Shown piece by piece: positions 47,726-58,642 of a DNA stretch of 64,000 nt. The stretch is from Panax quinquefolius (Eukaryota; Streptophyta; Magnoliopsida; Apiales; Araliaceae). Both the position numbers and the translations under genes were made by a program. A model generated the notes under the pieces. That model searched no databases, had not been told where the DNA came from, and worked only from the letters and a program-made list of their open reading frames with translations. How positions within the stretch are numbered: position 1 is the first letter of the stretch; every line of letters begins with the position of its first letter. The stretch is from assembly GCA_020205615.1 (NCBI GenBank), contig CM035167.1, forward strand, positions 137,096,568 to 137,160,567. Direction: 5' to 3'.

Positions 47726-50469
47726 TGGACGCCCCCAAAATAGGTATACATCACCCATTACGAGTTGTCAATACGTATTACGAAAACAACTACAACTTTA
47801 TTATTACAATAGTAAAGCGTGAGTTTGAATACAAATATTATCTTCTTAGACAATATCTATACTCAAATAAATCTTCATCACATTTATTGATACATTATTT
47901 TACAAAATGGTGAGGACTACTGAAACAACTCTCTCTAGAACTTTCATTCCATACCTCGACTGCGTACTCGCTTATATTCTAGCCTCACGAGAAGAAAAAT
48001 GGAACAAAAAAGGAAAAGGGTGAGCTCAACTAGCCTAGTAAAGAATATTATGAATAAGATAATATCAACAAATTATCGTTAGTCTTCAACAGGAAAAATC
48101 TAATAGAATACAATAGACAACAAATTTTAAATCAATATTCGCGGTGAAATAATAATTCATTAGAAGAGTTAAGTAGAGAATCAAACTACTATCTTCTATG
48201 TATGAATTTAAAAGTTCATCGTCATCCTTTATCCCCTGTAACATCAATCAATATACATCTGGAATCAAATATTCATCTTTGCACTATGTGCCAAAGATAT
48301 TCATCGATTAGTCATGTTCATCTAAAACTGTTGCTCATCTTTGCACTACAGGCCAAAGATATTCTTGAGAAATCATTCATCTTTTGCACTACGGGCCAAA
48401 GATATTCCATAATATCATCATTTAAGATGAAGATGATGAAAATATTTTTAAAGAAGCGAATCCGGTGAAACAAAATGACAAGGATTAAGGATTAAGGATT
48501 AAGTACTTTGTTTTATTCACGTCCAAAATACCTCAAAAATAATCGCAGTGGTGTAAAATTCAAGAATGATCAAAACATGGATACAATCAAAGCTAGTATC
48601 CGAATAGATATTTTAGACGAAAAGAAAAATTTTATTTTTCGATGAATAGTGTCGTATTGAATGAATAGTCACAGTATACGTGAATAGTCTGCCAGACACG
48701 TGAATAGTAACTCCGATACCAAAAGATAGAAATTTCACAAAAAAATCTTCACGCTTAATGAATAGAATACTCGTGAATAAGAATAGTAATGAATGAATAG
48801 TAACTCATGAATAAGTAACTTCGTGAATAAGAACTCGTGAATAGTAACCCGACATGAAAAAGTTCTAAATTTGATAAAAAGTTCCAACCAATATTTCAAA
48901 GATAATGATATTGAAGAAATAATATCATCTAAGAAGAAAATAACATCCCTTACCTCGAAAGATTAGTACTTAAATTTGGAATAAGGGTATAGTCTTTGAA
49001 GGAACTTCAGACCGTCTAACAATACTCAAAGTATACTCAAAATACTCACAAGAATACGCTCGATAATATAGAGAGAAAACTTCAATTTCTGGTGTGATTT
49101 TCAATTCTAACCTAAGCACCTATTTATAGGAAATTGCTTAGAACACCAAAGCAGAAAATTTAATAAATTAATATTATATTTTTTTTTTCTACATCCTCCC
49201 TACGCATAAAGCATCTGAATTCAGCAACATGACATGTGTTAAAGATGCCCACCAAACACAAAAAAATGTTTTTGTGAATATAAATATTTAAAACTTCCAA
49301 AAATCAATTATTTTGAACTTGAACTTCAATAATTTATAATAAATAGTCCTTTTATCGGAAAATTCAAATCTACGAATTTTTATAGGAAATTCAATTCTCT
49401 ACAACTTTGCAAAAGAAAGTTTTTCCAAATTTCAAAGCGAAATTGACCGAAATCCACAAGCAGGCGATTTTTGATTTATAATCAAATTTGATCGATAAAT
49501 GGGGTCCCGCAGAGCACGTTTAACATGTTTTAAACATTTATTGCAACAAAAATACTCTTCCTCCTCGTATACTCATATATCCCACATTCGTTGTAAAAAT
49601 ATCACCATTATTATATTATTAAAATATAATAATATATTTAAATAATTATTTTATCGAGAAAAGATAAAATTTCAATTTTCAACAATTGTCACATTAAAAT
49701 TTTTCTCCATCTATATCCACATAAAATTAATATTTTTCTCATCATATGAATCAATAATTAATTATTCACAAATAATATTCTGAGAATCACAATATTGACA
49801 ACGAAGCGGTTCCGGAAAGAGGGGCTTTCGATAAGAATTTCTTTTTCTTCTTGGCGTGCAATTAGGTGACCAAACATCTCCTTGTAAGCGAACTTTCTAG
49901 ACATTGCCAATAATGTTATCTAATAATATTATTCGGATAATATGAATTATTGCTTCGATAATGAAAAATCTTGTGTAATGACAATTATTGAAACAACAAT
50001 GAATATAAAATATCAACGAAGCAATTATTAACTCAATAAAATCTTTGAGCGGTAATTCGTAACCATTATTGAGTAGTGCCTCTTACGTAAGAATCAACAA
50101 TTGGTGCAATACCGGTAATCTTCTTGTGTGTTTTAACCAAGGGTATTTTAACGATAACTTGTAACAACTACGTAGTTATTTTTAAACAACTTATATTTGT
50201 CGTTTTCTTCATCCAATCGCTTTTTGTTATGGGAATTTACACATGGTCGCTTGCTTGCGTAAATACGAATATTCTGACAAAGATGCGAATATTCCACGAC
50301 ACCAAACGAATATTCCCAAACAACAATGAATATTTTATAACCACTTGCTTATTTTGAAATATTTGCGTATTTTACCCTAACTATCCACATTAATCACATC
50401 AACCCTTACTATTTCAAAATAATAAATAGAGAAAATTAAATTTCATTAATAATAAGTTGGGGTCTTACA
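47726..50469 (-). repeat. Element F: 5' LTR
   Basis: About 2744 bp, from tggacgcccccaaaa to ttggggtcttaca. Hairpin units at 48260-48420, tgaatagtaactc array at 48640-48850, TATTTATA box at 49121-49128. It is complete, unlike its partner at 32202. Confidence 0.9.
49121..49128 (-). promoter_or_regulatory. TATA box of element F 5' LTR
   Basis: TATTTATA on the plus strand, i.e. TATAAATA on the minus strand, next to the conserved ggtgcttagg. Confidence 0.65.
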
Positions 50470-51058
50470 AATATCTTTGGCCTGTAGTGCAAAGATGAAT
50501 ATTTGATTCCAGATATATATATTGATTGATGTTACAGGGATAAAAGATAGACGATGAACTTTTAAATTCATACATAGAAGATAGTAGTTTGCATTCTCTA
50601 CTTAACTCTTCTAATGAATTATTATTTCCGCTGCGAATATTGATTTAAAATTTGTTGTCTATTGTATTCTATTAGATTTTTCCCTGTTGAAGACTAACGA
50701 TAATTTGTTGTATATTATCTTATTCATAATATTCTTTTCTTAGGCTAGTTAGTTGAACTCACCCTTTTCCTTTTTGTTCTATTTTTCTTCTCGGGAGGCG
50801 AGAATATAAGCGAGTACGAGTTAGGGGTATGGAATGAAAGTTCTAGAGAGAGTTGTTTAGTAGTCCTCACCATTTTTGTAAAATAATGTATCAATAAATG
50901 TGATGAAGATTTATTTGAGTATAGATATTGTCTGAAGATAATATTTGTATTCAAACTCACAGCTTTACTTATTGTAATAATAAAGTTTAGTAGTTGTTTT
51001 TGTACCATGTATTGACAACTCGGAATGGGTGATGTATACCTATTTTGGGGGCGTCACA
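50470..51058 (+). repeat. Element E: plus-strand LTR, part right of the nested element
   Basis: It continues element E at aatatctttggcc and runs to the LTR end gggggcgtcaca. No primer site follows; minus-strand element D resumes at once, so E is a solo or broken LTR. Confidence 0.85.
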
Positions 51059-51562
51059 ATATTAATAACTTCGTCGTCTCAATTATTGATTTAATAATAT
51101 ACAAAATATTGACAATAATTGAATCAAATAACGTGAGATACTTATCAAAGCAATTATTGTAATAATAATTGAACAAAACTAAGTGACTTCTCATATAAGC
51201 ATCAATAATCAATCTGAGTGTACTCTTTGTGTAACTACGTGTATTATCAGTATTTTTAACGGGTGTTTCAACGATTAACAGTAAAACTTCCGTAGTTATT
51301 TTCATAAAGTATTTTTGTCATTTTCTCAATCCGACAATAATTCCGTTGTAGGGTCCACCAATGATTCTTGTGGTTATACGAATATTCCTCGCTAAAACGA
51401 ATATTCCCGAGCCAATCGAATATAATATAACAACTGTCGCATATTTTGTAAAATTTATAAATAATACCCACAACTATAACATTATATCAAATTTATTTCA
51501 TAATACTCAAAAATGATATTTATAGAAAATTCATTTTTATTCATAAAAGTTAAGGTCTTACA
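51059..51562 (-). repeat. Element D LTR, outer end
   Basis: Minus-orientation LTR sequence ends ttaaggtcttaca. It is closest to the LTR start of element B (7707 onward), sharing ttttagtgaataaaa- and gatataat-type stretches. Confidence 0.8.
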
Positions 51563-52165
51563 TTTTTAAAAAATAAGTTTAAAATAATAATTATATTTAA
51601 CATTTTAAAAAATATATTTAATATTTAAAAAGTAATTATTATTTTTAAACTAATTATTATTTTTATATTTTAAAATAAAATAATTATTTTAAAATAGTTA
51701 TTTTTAATATATTTAAAAATAAAATATTAGTTTTAAAAAATATTAAATAATAATTATATTTAATATTAAAAATAATTTTTAAAATAATTATTATTTTTAA
51801 TATTTTAAAAGAAAATTTTATTTTTAAATAATAATTATATTTAATATTTAAAATAATATATTTTAAAAATAATTTCAAAATAATAATTATATTTAATATT
51901 TTAAAATAATATTTATTTTTATATTTAAAATAAAATATTTTTCAAAAAGTTATAAAGATAATTATTATTCTAAGGAAAAAATGTGTAGAATTTTTTTAAT
52001 TTTTTCAAAAATGTATAGAATTTCATAAAATAAAATAAATTTAATACAAATAATAAATTTAATTAAATTGAATAAAATAAAACAAAACAAATTTGAATTA
52101 ATTTAATAAATTAATTAAATTTTATAAAAAAATATTTATAAAATAAAATAAATTTAATTTTATGT
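51563..52165. repeat. AT-only low-complexity stretch
   Basis: About 600 bp of almost pure A/T, made of variants of taaaataataattatattta and attttaaaat. No gene is present. Confidence 0.9.
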
Positions 52166-52183
52166 AATGGTAGCTGATTTTAT

Positions 52184-52639
52184 ACTAAAAAGGGGGTTAA
52201 AGTTGATCGTAATAGAATCACAACCGTAGATATCAAGTCGATGTTAAAGTCTGATGACGTGTTCGTGTTAGCAAGTCAAGCGACTCAAGTGTATTACGCT
52301 CCTAATGTCGTAAATACTCAAAGCCCCTAGTACACAGTAGTCACAACTAAAAAACATTCATTTGATGTTGAGAACATGTTTGGTATAGATGAGACGTTGC
52401 AAGAAGGTGTAAGCAACCCTTTGGTCGTAGTGTTAAATGTTAAAGGTGTGATGAGTACTGATGTCATTGACGTACCTGACAATGAGGATGTCGAGAAAAA
52501 CGTCGTCGTGAATGATTATGTAGTCGTTGAGGATAATAACGATGACGAAACTGATCTCGAAACTAAGGATGTGGAAGATACCGAATCCGAGAATGATATA
52601 CACATTGATTCTAATGGGTTTGATGACGTACATAATTGA
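52184..52639 (+). pseudogene. CACTA-2: C-terminal part of a TNP2-like transposase
   Basis: The frame reads VKVDRNRITTVDIKSM and DVFVLASQATQVYYAPN, then SP-stop-YTVVTTKK, a pattern I recognise from the DUF4216-type C-terminal region of plant CACTA TNP2 proteins (a buried LASQAxQVxY block followed by WxVV). An acidic tail follows (EDNNDDETDLETKDVEDTES) and ends with TGA at 52637-52639. The TAG at 52328-52330 stands where the family has Trp. The catalytic part is missing because upstream there is only AT-rich DNA and an LTR. Confidence 0.75.
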
Positions 52640-52722
52640 AAATGAGCATTCATATTAGTAAATACGACATATTGTTAACCTTACACATAATCTACCAACT
52701 TGGTTATTACAGTAAGATATTC

Positions 52723-54685
52723 ATGGTTAGACATAACGGTGAAGGTCGCCAAGGTGGTGGGCGATCCGGTATGGGAGACGGTAGCCACGATGGAGGCTCG
52801 TCTTCAGGATCTAGTAAGTTGTCTTAACTAAGATTTAAATATATCTCAAGCTGCATTAGTTTAAGTTTATTGACTCAGTTAAATACAATTATTACTGATG
52901 CACCTTGTCGACAACACCGAGGGACAAACCTCGGTATCTTTGGTCGTCCGTAAGCGGTTTCATTTCTGATCACGGTGGATGTCGCTTACAGGCGATGAAG
53001 TGTTAATATATTGTTAATATTTTTGTCAGTTATTGCAACACACAATTCACATAACACATAGTTATATTTTTTTCTGTAGTATATTAGACCTGGTGGCTAA
53101 GCACACCCTACACTCGATCTGTTTGACGCACCTCCCGAGATGGTGCATGCGGTTCAGCCAGTATACGCAGTACCGGTGGATGCCACGTTTATGCAGATTG
53201 TCTTGCGGGAGTTTCACGTAAGTTAAGCATATTATATTAATTACTACATAGTTGTTCCTAATTTTTAAACTTTGTTATACGTTTATTATAGATTTGACCA
53301 GAGCATCTCTCAAACAGCTGGTGACGATGTGATTATTTCACATGTCGCTAAGAATTACAATCTATTGGTTGTATTAGATGACGAGAGGGCACCGGCGATT
53401 GAGGACCAACCCGAGACCACCATCAGATCTCACCAGCCCCGCATAGTCTCCGATTTAGCCTGGAAGGCTATGTGTGCGCACTAGGATGTTGATAACTTCA
53501 AGAAAAAGTCTGAGCAGGTAAAGAAGAACCGTGGTCAGCTCTGCATAGTACACACCACTAGTTCTCAGTCGTTCGAGGAGGCGAAGACGGTAAGTGCGTT
53601 GTATTTTGTTGTTTAGTTATCAAATTCTCACACAAATATTTAATACATGTTTTATGAATATTTTTATTAGGCCTTGAGGATGACCTTGGGCGAGATCACA
53701 CCATTTTAGAGTTTTAGGATCGAGCCCACACGCCTAAGGACGAACGTGCTTTGTCTCAGACATCTTTAGCTATACGAGTAAAACTAATCTTACTATTTAG
53801 CTTTTAGTATTATTCAATCTTAAATAAAATGATATAATTAACATACGTATACAAAATAAATTACAAGACCGATTTCAGAGGCTTCGAGACCAGCGCATAG
53901 CTGAGCTGGAAGCTATTAGGAGGGGTTCTAGGTCATTAGATTCTGCCACCCCTTTCCCGATATGGTATTAGATCGGGATGAGGAGCTGAGACTATTGGTC
54001 ACGTCTCAAGATCCATCTACTAGGAGTAGTACCGGCAAATATCGAGTGTTGGGTCTGCCGAGGATACCCGCATATACACTTCCTAGAGGTAATATTTTTT
54101 ATGTTTCACGAAATTATCAGAATTTATCACATTATATAAATTATTATTAGTAATGGAATTTGTCTCTCTTTTTGTAGGCTCCAGCCAGCGTCCGAGAGCA
54201 CATGTCGGACCATCTCATATGGGCGCTGGCTTGGATGACGAGATCTTCCAGAGGCTGATGGGGGCCGTGTCGGATAGGTTCTGTACCGATCCAGTCTTTC
54301 GGCGTCAGCAGTTGCCTAGCAGTTCTCGTTTTCACCTGGTTATTCAGGATATTATAGTAGGGGCCTCTGCAGATAGTACGAGATTACCGCGGGAGCAGTT
54401 CGACGCTTTCCGCGTCGAGATGCTCCGAATGGTGATTACCCTCTTGGAGGAGATTTTTCGTCCGCCCCCGCCTACTCAAGTATTCTTATTGTTGATGTTT
54501 TTTTTTCAATTAAGGCTAGCATGTTAATTCTCACATATATACGAACTAATTATTTTTATTTATAATTCTTTCAACAGGGTGGCGATGACGAGCGGACTGG
54601 CGAAGACAAGCGGACTGACGATGACGACCAGGAGGATGATCGATATTTTCAGACACCAGACGGGCGTCGTCCACCTCCACGATGA
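52723..54685 (+). pseudogene. CACTA-2: TNP1/Ptta-type (En/Spm) protein gene, six or more exons
   Basis: A Gly-rich start (MVRHNGEGRQGGGRSG, 52723) is followed by exons with good splice sites: about 53085-53219 (donor GTAAGT), 53292-53590 (donor GTAAGTG), 53671-53779, 53876-54089, 54178-54478 and 54578-54685 (acidic end, TGA at 54683). The central part matches the plant transposase Ptta/En/Spm family: LAWKAMCAH, then DNFKKKSEQVKKNRGQ, then HTTSSQSFEEAKT, then DRAHTPKDERALS. Such proteins bind subterminal repeats of CACTA elements. In-frame TAG codons at 53482-53484 and in the 53671 exon, and a frameshift near 53962, disable it. Exon limits are approximate. Confidence 0.75.
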
Positions 54686-55370
54686 TAATACTATTACTAG
54701 ATTATAGTTCATTAGTATTTATGTTATTTAATCTAGTTCATTAGTACGTATTTATGTTATTCATTTATAGAACATTTGAACATATTATAGTTTATATAGT
54801 TGCGTCTGTATAATGAGATTTCATTGTATTCATTCATTTGTAAAATTGTAAATAGTTTTTTTTTTTAACAAATAATTAAGACGGCGAGTATAATATACAA
54901 ATAGCTTGAAAGATCGCTGCTCTGTGAAGGAGCAGACCTAGCTGTTGCAGTCGTGCATAATGGAAAAGGAATTTGGTTTTGGTGTCTTCTGTTTTTGTTT
55001 GTTCCCTTCAGTGAATCTCACATATTATTAATTCTTTGTTTTTATCCACTAAATTAAGTAAACAATTTGCGAACTAAAAATAATCTCCAAGTGTTCATCA
55101 ATCTTTATATACTCAAAAATGTCATAAATATATGGCCTCTTTAAAATTCTCAAATTTTAGTAGTAGTAATTAAGAAAGATGTTGGTATATAATTTTAACA
55201 ATTGATTTGGTGATGATATTAATACATGGAGGAACCACATGAAATTAATAATTTTTATTATTGAGACTTGGAATATTTTTGTCTAGGAGAAAATATGATA
55301 TATTAGTATTTAAATTTGTGCTAATTACGCTTCTCTTACACTACGTACCATCAATTTCATAATTCGATAC
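54686..55370. other. Intergenic or CACTA-2 3' region
   Basis: No CACTA terminal repeat (ttcttgtagtg type) was found after the TNP1-like gene, so the element's right end is unknown or lost. AT-rich DNA; no gene seen. Confidence 0.5.
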
Positions 55371-55560
55371 TCAAAATATTTGGGCTTACAATTTATTACA
55401 TAAACAGATGAACTACTTAATTTCATACAATGCATAAACTACTTAATTTCATACAATGCCGCCCCACATCGAATAAACCGATACTCAAAATATTTGAGCT
55501 TACAATTTACTACATAAACTACTTAATTTCATACAATGCCGCCCCACATCGAATAAACCG
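55371..55560. repeat. Tandem duplication of about 100 bp
   Basis: gatactcaaaatatttg, cttacaattta and acttaatttcatacaatgc occur twice in order, the second copy followed by cgccccacatcgaataaac. Confidence 0.85.
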
Positions 55561-57861
55561 TCATCCTGAACACTAACCCAATAAACATGTTAGATCATCT
55601 CTTTACCTAAAAGGTAAACATATTATGTGGAGGCTTCACCATACTTATTAACACATCGATCTATGCTCTTGAATTTATCTGATGTGAGATTTATATGAAA
55701 TATCCCAACACTTCCTTTTCTATTTTTGTGCATCTTGTTAACAACCCACCTTTAACTGGGGGATCAATCCAACAAAAATATCCACATCCATTCTGCAAAA
55801 GGGAAAAGGCATGAAACTTTGATAGAAAAATTACAAGCACTATTTCATTGCAACAAAAAAATTTAGCTAAGGAAAGAAGAAAAAATTAGACAAGCAAAGA
55901 ACCTAAGTGTAGCCGAAAAACCATATTGACAAAGCACGGCAGCAATTAGTTAGTTTCTTCTTATTTTTTGCTCTTCTCTTCTTGCTCTGGTTTTCTTCTT
56001 TGCTGGTCTTCTTCTTTCTCTTCTTGTTGGTCTTCTTCTCTCCGGAAAACAAAGGTTGTTATTTTTAAAAAAAAAAAAAACCATATTATATACGGTCAAA
56101 TCGTATACAATTCCTATCTAACGGTATTCCAACATATTTTGACCCGAATCTGAATTTGGGAGACATTGTATGAAAAAGGTAGTTTATTTAGTGAACTGTA
56201 AGGCCAAAAATTTTAAGTCAAATTATATATTTAATTGTACTTGATGTAACAGAAGTTTATTTAGTCATTTAAATTTGTTAAGATGAGGTATACGTACTTA
56301 GAAATTGTTGGTCAAATTTTCTTACCTTATTGCCGAAGTAAGGTTAATGATTCTGTACTATAGGCCAAATTAAAGAAAATAAAAAATATAATTAAATAAA
56401 TTTAACTTGTGGGGATAATATTGTCTTATTATTCTTTCCTTTTTGCTGAAATATTGGTTTCAAAAGGCCATTCTTATAGTTAAAGATGTTAGTGTTAATA
56501 CTACTTTCGTCTCACGAAATTTTATTGATTTTATAAATAAATCTATAAAATATAAATTCATTCAAATAGATACTAAAATAATATTAATATTCGGACCCCA
56601 TTTATATATTCGGACCCTAATAATATCATGAGAACGGCATACTAGAAACCCTACGTTGAGCAAACCATAATTTGCCTAATATCTTAGTGATTGCGTATGA
56701 CAGTACACTGAGAGCATCTTTCATTTCAAGTCAGTTGAAGAAAAAAAAAGGGTTCTTCATCTTTTTCTCATTTTCATCTTCGATTGCGAATGGATTTAAG
56801 GTTGATTTTCAATTGGCGAGATTTGAACTTTAGATCTGAATATATATTTAATTTTAAATTGTAAAAGAACATAAGAATATGTGATTATTTATAGCTTAAA
56901 TGGATTTAATATTATCATGCATGCTACTATTACAACTTTCAAACTAATATTAAAACTATATTCAAAAAATTCTTTTTTTTAATAGAAAAGGTCATCTTTT
57001 CAAATATAATTTTAATATTTCCTGGTTTGTTTTTAATTATAAGCAGTTTTATAAAAGAAAGCTTATACTAGTAAGGGAAATAGGAATAATTATGAAAGTG
57101 CAAATAAAACATCTTGCATGATAACTGAAACTTGGTGGAAGGGGGTAAGAGATAGAGAGACAAAGTTGAATCCTTAAATTAGAAGGGTTATAATTATGAT
57201 GAGTTGAAGGGGTTAAAAAAGAAGGGTGTGCATGCATGGAAGAGATGAGGTGTCAGCAAGAAGAAGAAGTATGGCACCAGAGTGCATGTGCCTGCCTGCC
57301 TGGTCGCCTTGGAATTCTCAAACTCTCAAGCACAAGTACATATAAAAAATATATGAACTCTATTTTTATGTACAGTTTATATACTGATATACATAGTACT
57401 TTATTCTTTCTTTTTTTCTCATTTTGCTACCAAAATGGATGTTACAAAGTTAGCTAATGTTTCAACTTTTTTTTATTTTTGTCTTTATTATCTATTTAAT
57501 TTGATATATGATAAATGAAATTCTCAACTTTTATTTTTTTTAAACAACGAAACCTTATCTTTAAACAGTACACTAAGGCTATGTAATTTATTTACAAGGA
57601 TTACACTAATTAGGATAGAATTATTAATCATAAGTGTGTTGATTGTTTTAAAATTTGAATTTGAGATTATTAGTCCAAGTATTATAAAATAGTTTAATAT
57701 GATGGATTATTTAAAATCATATTCAACTAGATATTATTATCCCACCATTTGAAACTAAGAAATTCTACGACAAAATTAACCTCAAATTTTTTTTAAATGA
57801 CTATAATATCACGTGATTCAATTGTTATTCGCTCAAGTACTCACCGTCCAAAAAGGAAGTG
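55561..57861. other. Intergenic DNA without recognisable genes
   Basis: It contains a pyrimidine-rich stretch of ttctt/tcttc repeats at 55955-56045. A possible decayed MITE end lies near 56500 (ctactttcgtctcac) and a purine-rich stretch at 57120-57270. Short frames exist but lack coding character. Confidence 0.5.
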
Positions 57862-57995
57862 GTTAGTATGAAGTTTATTTTTAAATAAGTTGATCAATTG
57901 ACCAATAAAGTACTGACACATAGGCGATGTTCTATGTGTGTCAGCATTCTATTGGTCAATTGACCAACTTACCAAAAATTAAACTTTATGCTAAC
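57862..57995. mobile_element. Small foldback (hairpin) element
   Basis: The left arm gttagtatgaagttta to gacacatag (57862-57923) pairs with the right arm ctatgtgtgtcagc to taaactttatgctaac (57932-57995), around an 8-base loop. The central part, with ttgatcaattgaccaat against attggtcaattgaccaa, is nearly perfect. Weaker pairing of ccgtcc-type sequence extends it outward. MITE-like; no coding capacity. Confidence 0.75.
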
Positions 57996-58588
57996 AGAAT
58001 CCGTCCAAAAACACGTGTACACTACTCAGAGACCTATTTGCAATCTATATTACCCTTCTTCTTCTTCTTTTTGCTAAATAACTATATTACCCTTTGCAAT
58101 CTATATTACCCTTAATTTACAAGCATAACAAAATCGCCTAAAATGGTAATCTAAATTTAAAAATTATTTTTCGTAAACATACACAAAGAAAAACTATAAA
58201 TTTAATTTAACGAAATAAATGATAATTAGTATAAAAACAGTGTTAGTTTATTTCAATATAATTGATTGTACTAATATTTTAAAAAAATTAGATTAATATT
58301 AAATTTAAAATTCTATACATTGGCAAAAAAACAAAAATAAATGTTAAGAATATCAATTATACACAAAAAATTTTACACACATGGTATAAAATGTTGGAAA
58401 TGGGTTTGACAAAATATATATTAAAGCATTTTGAGGCTTAATTTAATGTGGAATCCACACTTCGGAAATATCAGGTCCATGCACCAATACGTTCTCCTCC
58501 ACAAGGAGTATAACGTGGTATATTTATATGATCAAATCCATTAAGAATTGAATGAGAAAATTGACTCCAAAGTCACTTACTTGTAATG
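57996..58588. other. Intergenic DNA without recognisable genes
   Basis: AT-rich; the phrase ctatattaccctt occurs twice near 58050-58110. No gene seen. Confidence 0.5.
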
Positions 58589-58642
58589 CTGGAAATTGCA
58601 AAAGTCCCACATAGGACATTAGAGGGGAAAATGAAGAACATA
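58589..58642. repeat. Possible start of another LTR interrupted by element H
   Basis: tgctggaaattgcaaaagtc followed by ccacatagg resembles the starts of some plant Copia LTRs. Only 54 bp are visible before element H begins. Confidence 0.25.

Larger units (their letters stand above)
32202..50469 (-). mobile_element. Element F: full-length chromovirus, minus strand
   Basis: Both LTRs (32202-34003 and 47726-50469), a primer site and a polypurine tract are present, bounded by the AATAT duplication. Without element G it is about 9.3 kb. On the minus strand the order is gag, protease, RT, RNase H, integrase and chromodomain-like tail, the Ty3/gypsy order. The long LTRs, the initiator-Met primer site and the chromodomain-like tail point to the Tekay/Del group. 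All domains carry frameshifts or stops, so it is not functional as read. Confidence 0.9.
24501..51562 (-). mobile_element. Element D: solo-type LTR carrying a 25 kb nest
   Basis: The left end starts TGTGACGCCCCC at 24501 and the right end closes ttaaggtcttaca at 51562. These are the two ends of a minus-orientation chromovirus LTR, flanked by TTTTT at 24496-24500 and 51563-51567. Own sequence survives at 24501-24981, about 30253-30866 and 51059-51562. CACTA-1 interrupts it first, and elements E, F and G fill the second gap. About 0.5-1 kb of LTR was lost around the second gap. No internal region or second LTR of D is seen, which suggests a solo LTR. The duplication is a homopolymer, so it is weak on its own, but the AT-rich flanks also match in character. 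Confidence 0.7.

Noticed and set aside
57236..57457. Short frame starting MEEMRCQQEEE
   Set aside because: The first half is a purine-rich run and the second half low-complexity AT. There is no splice or domain support.
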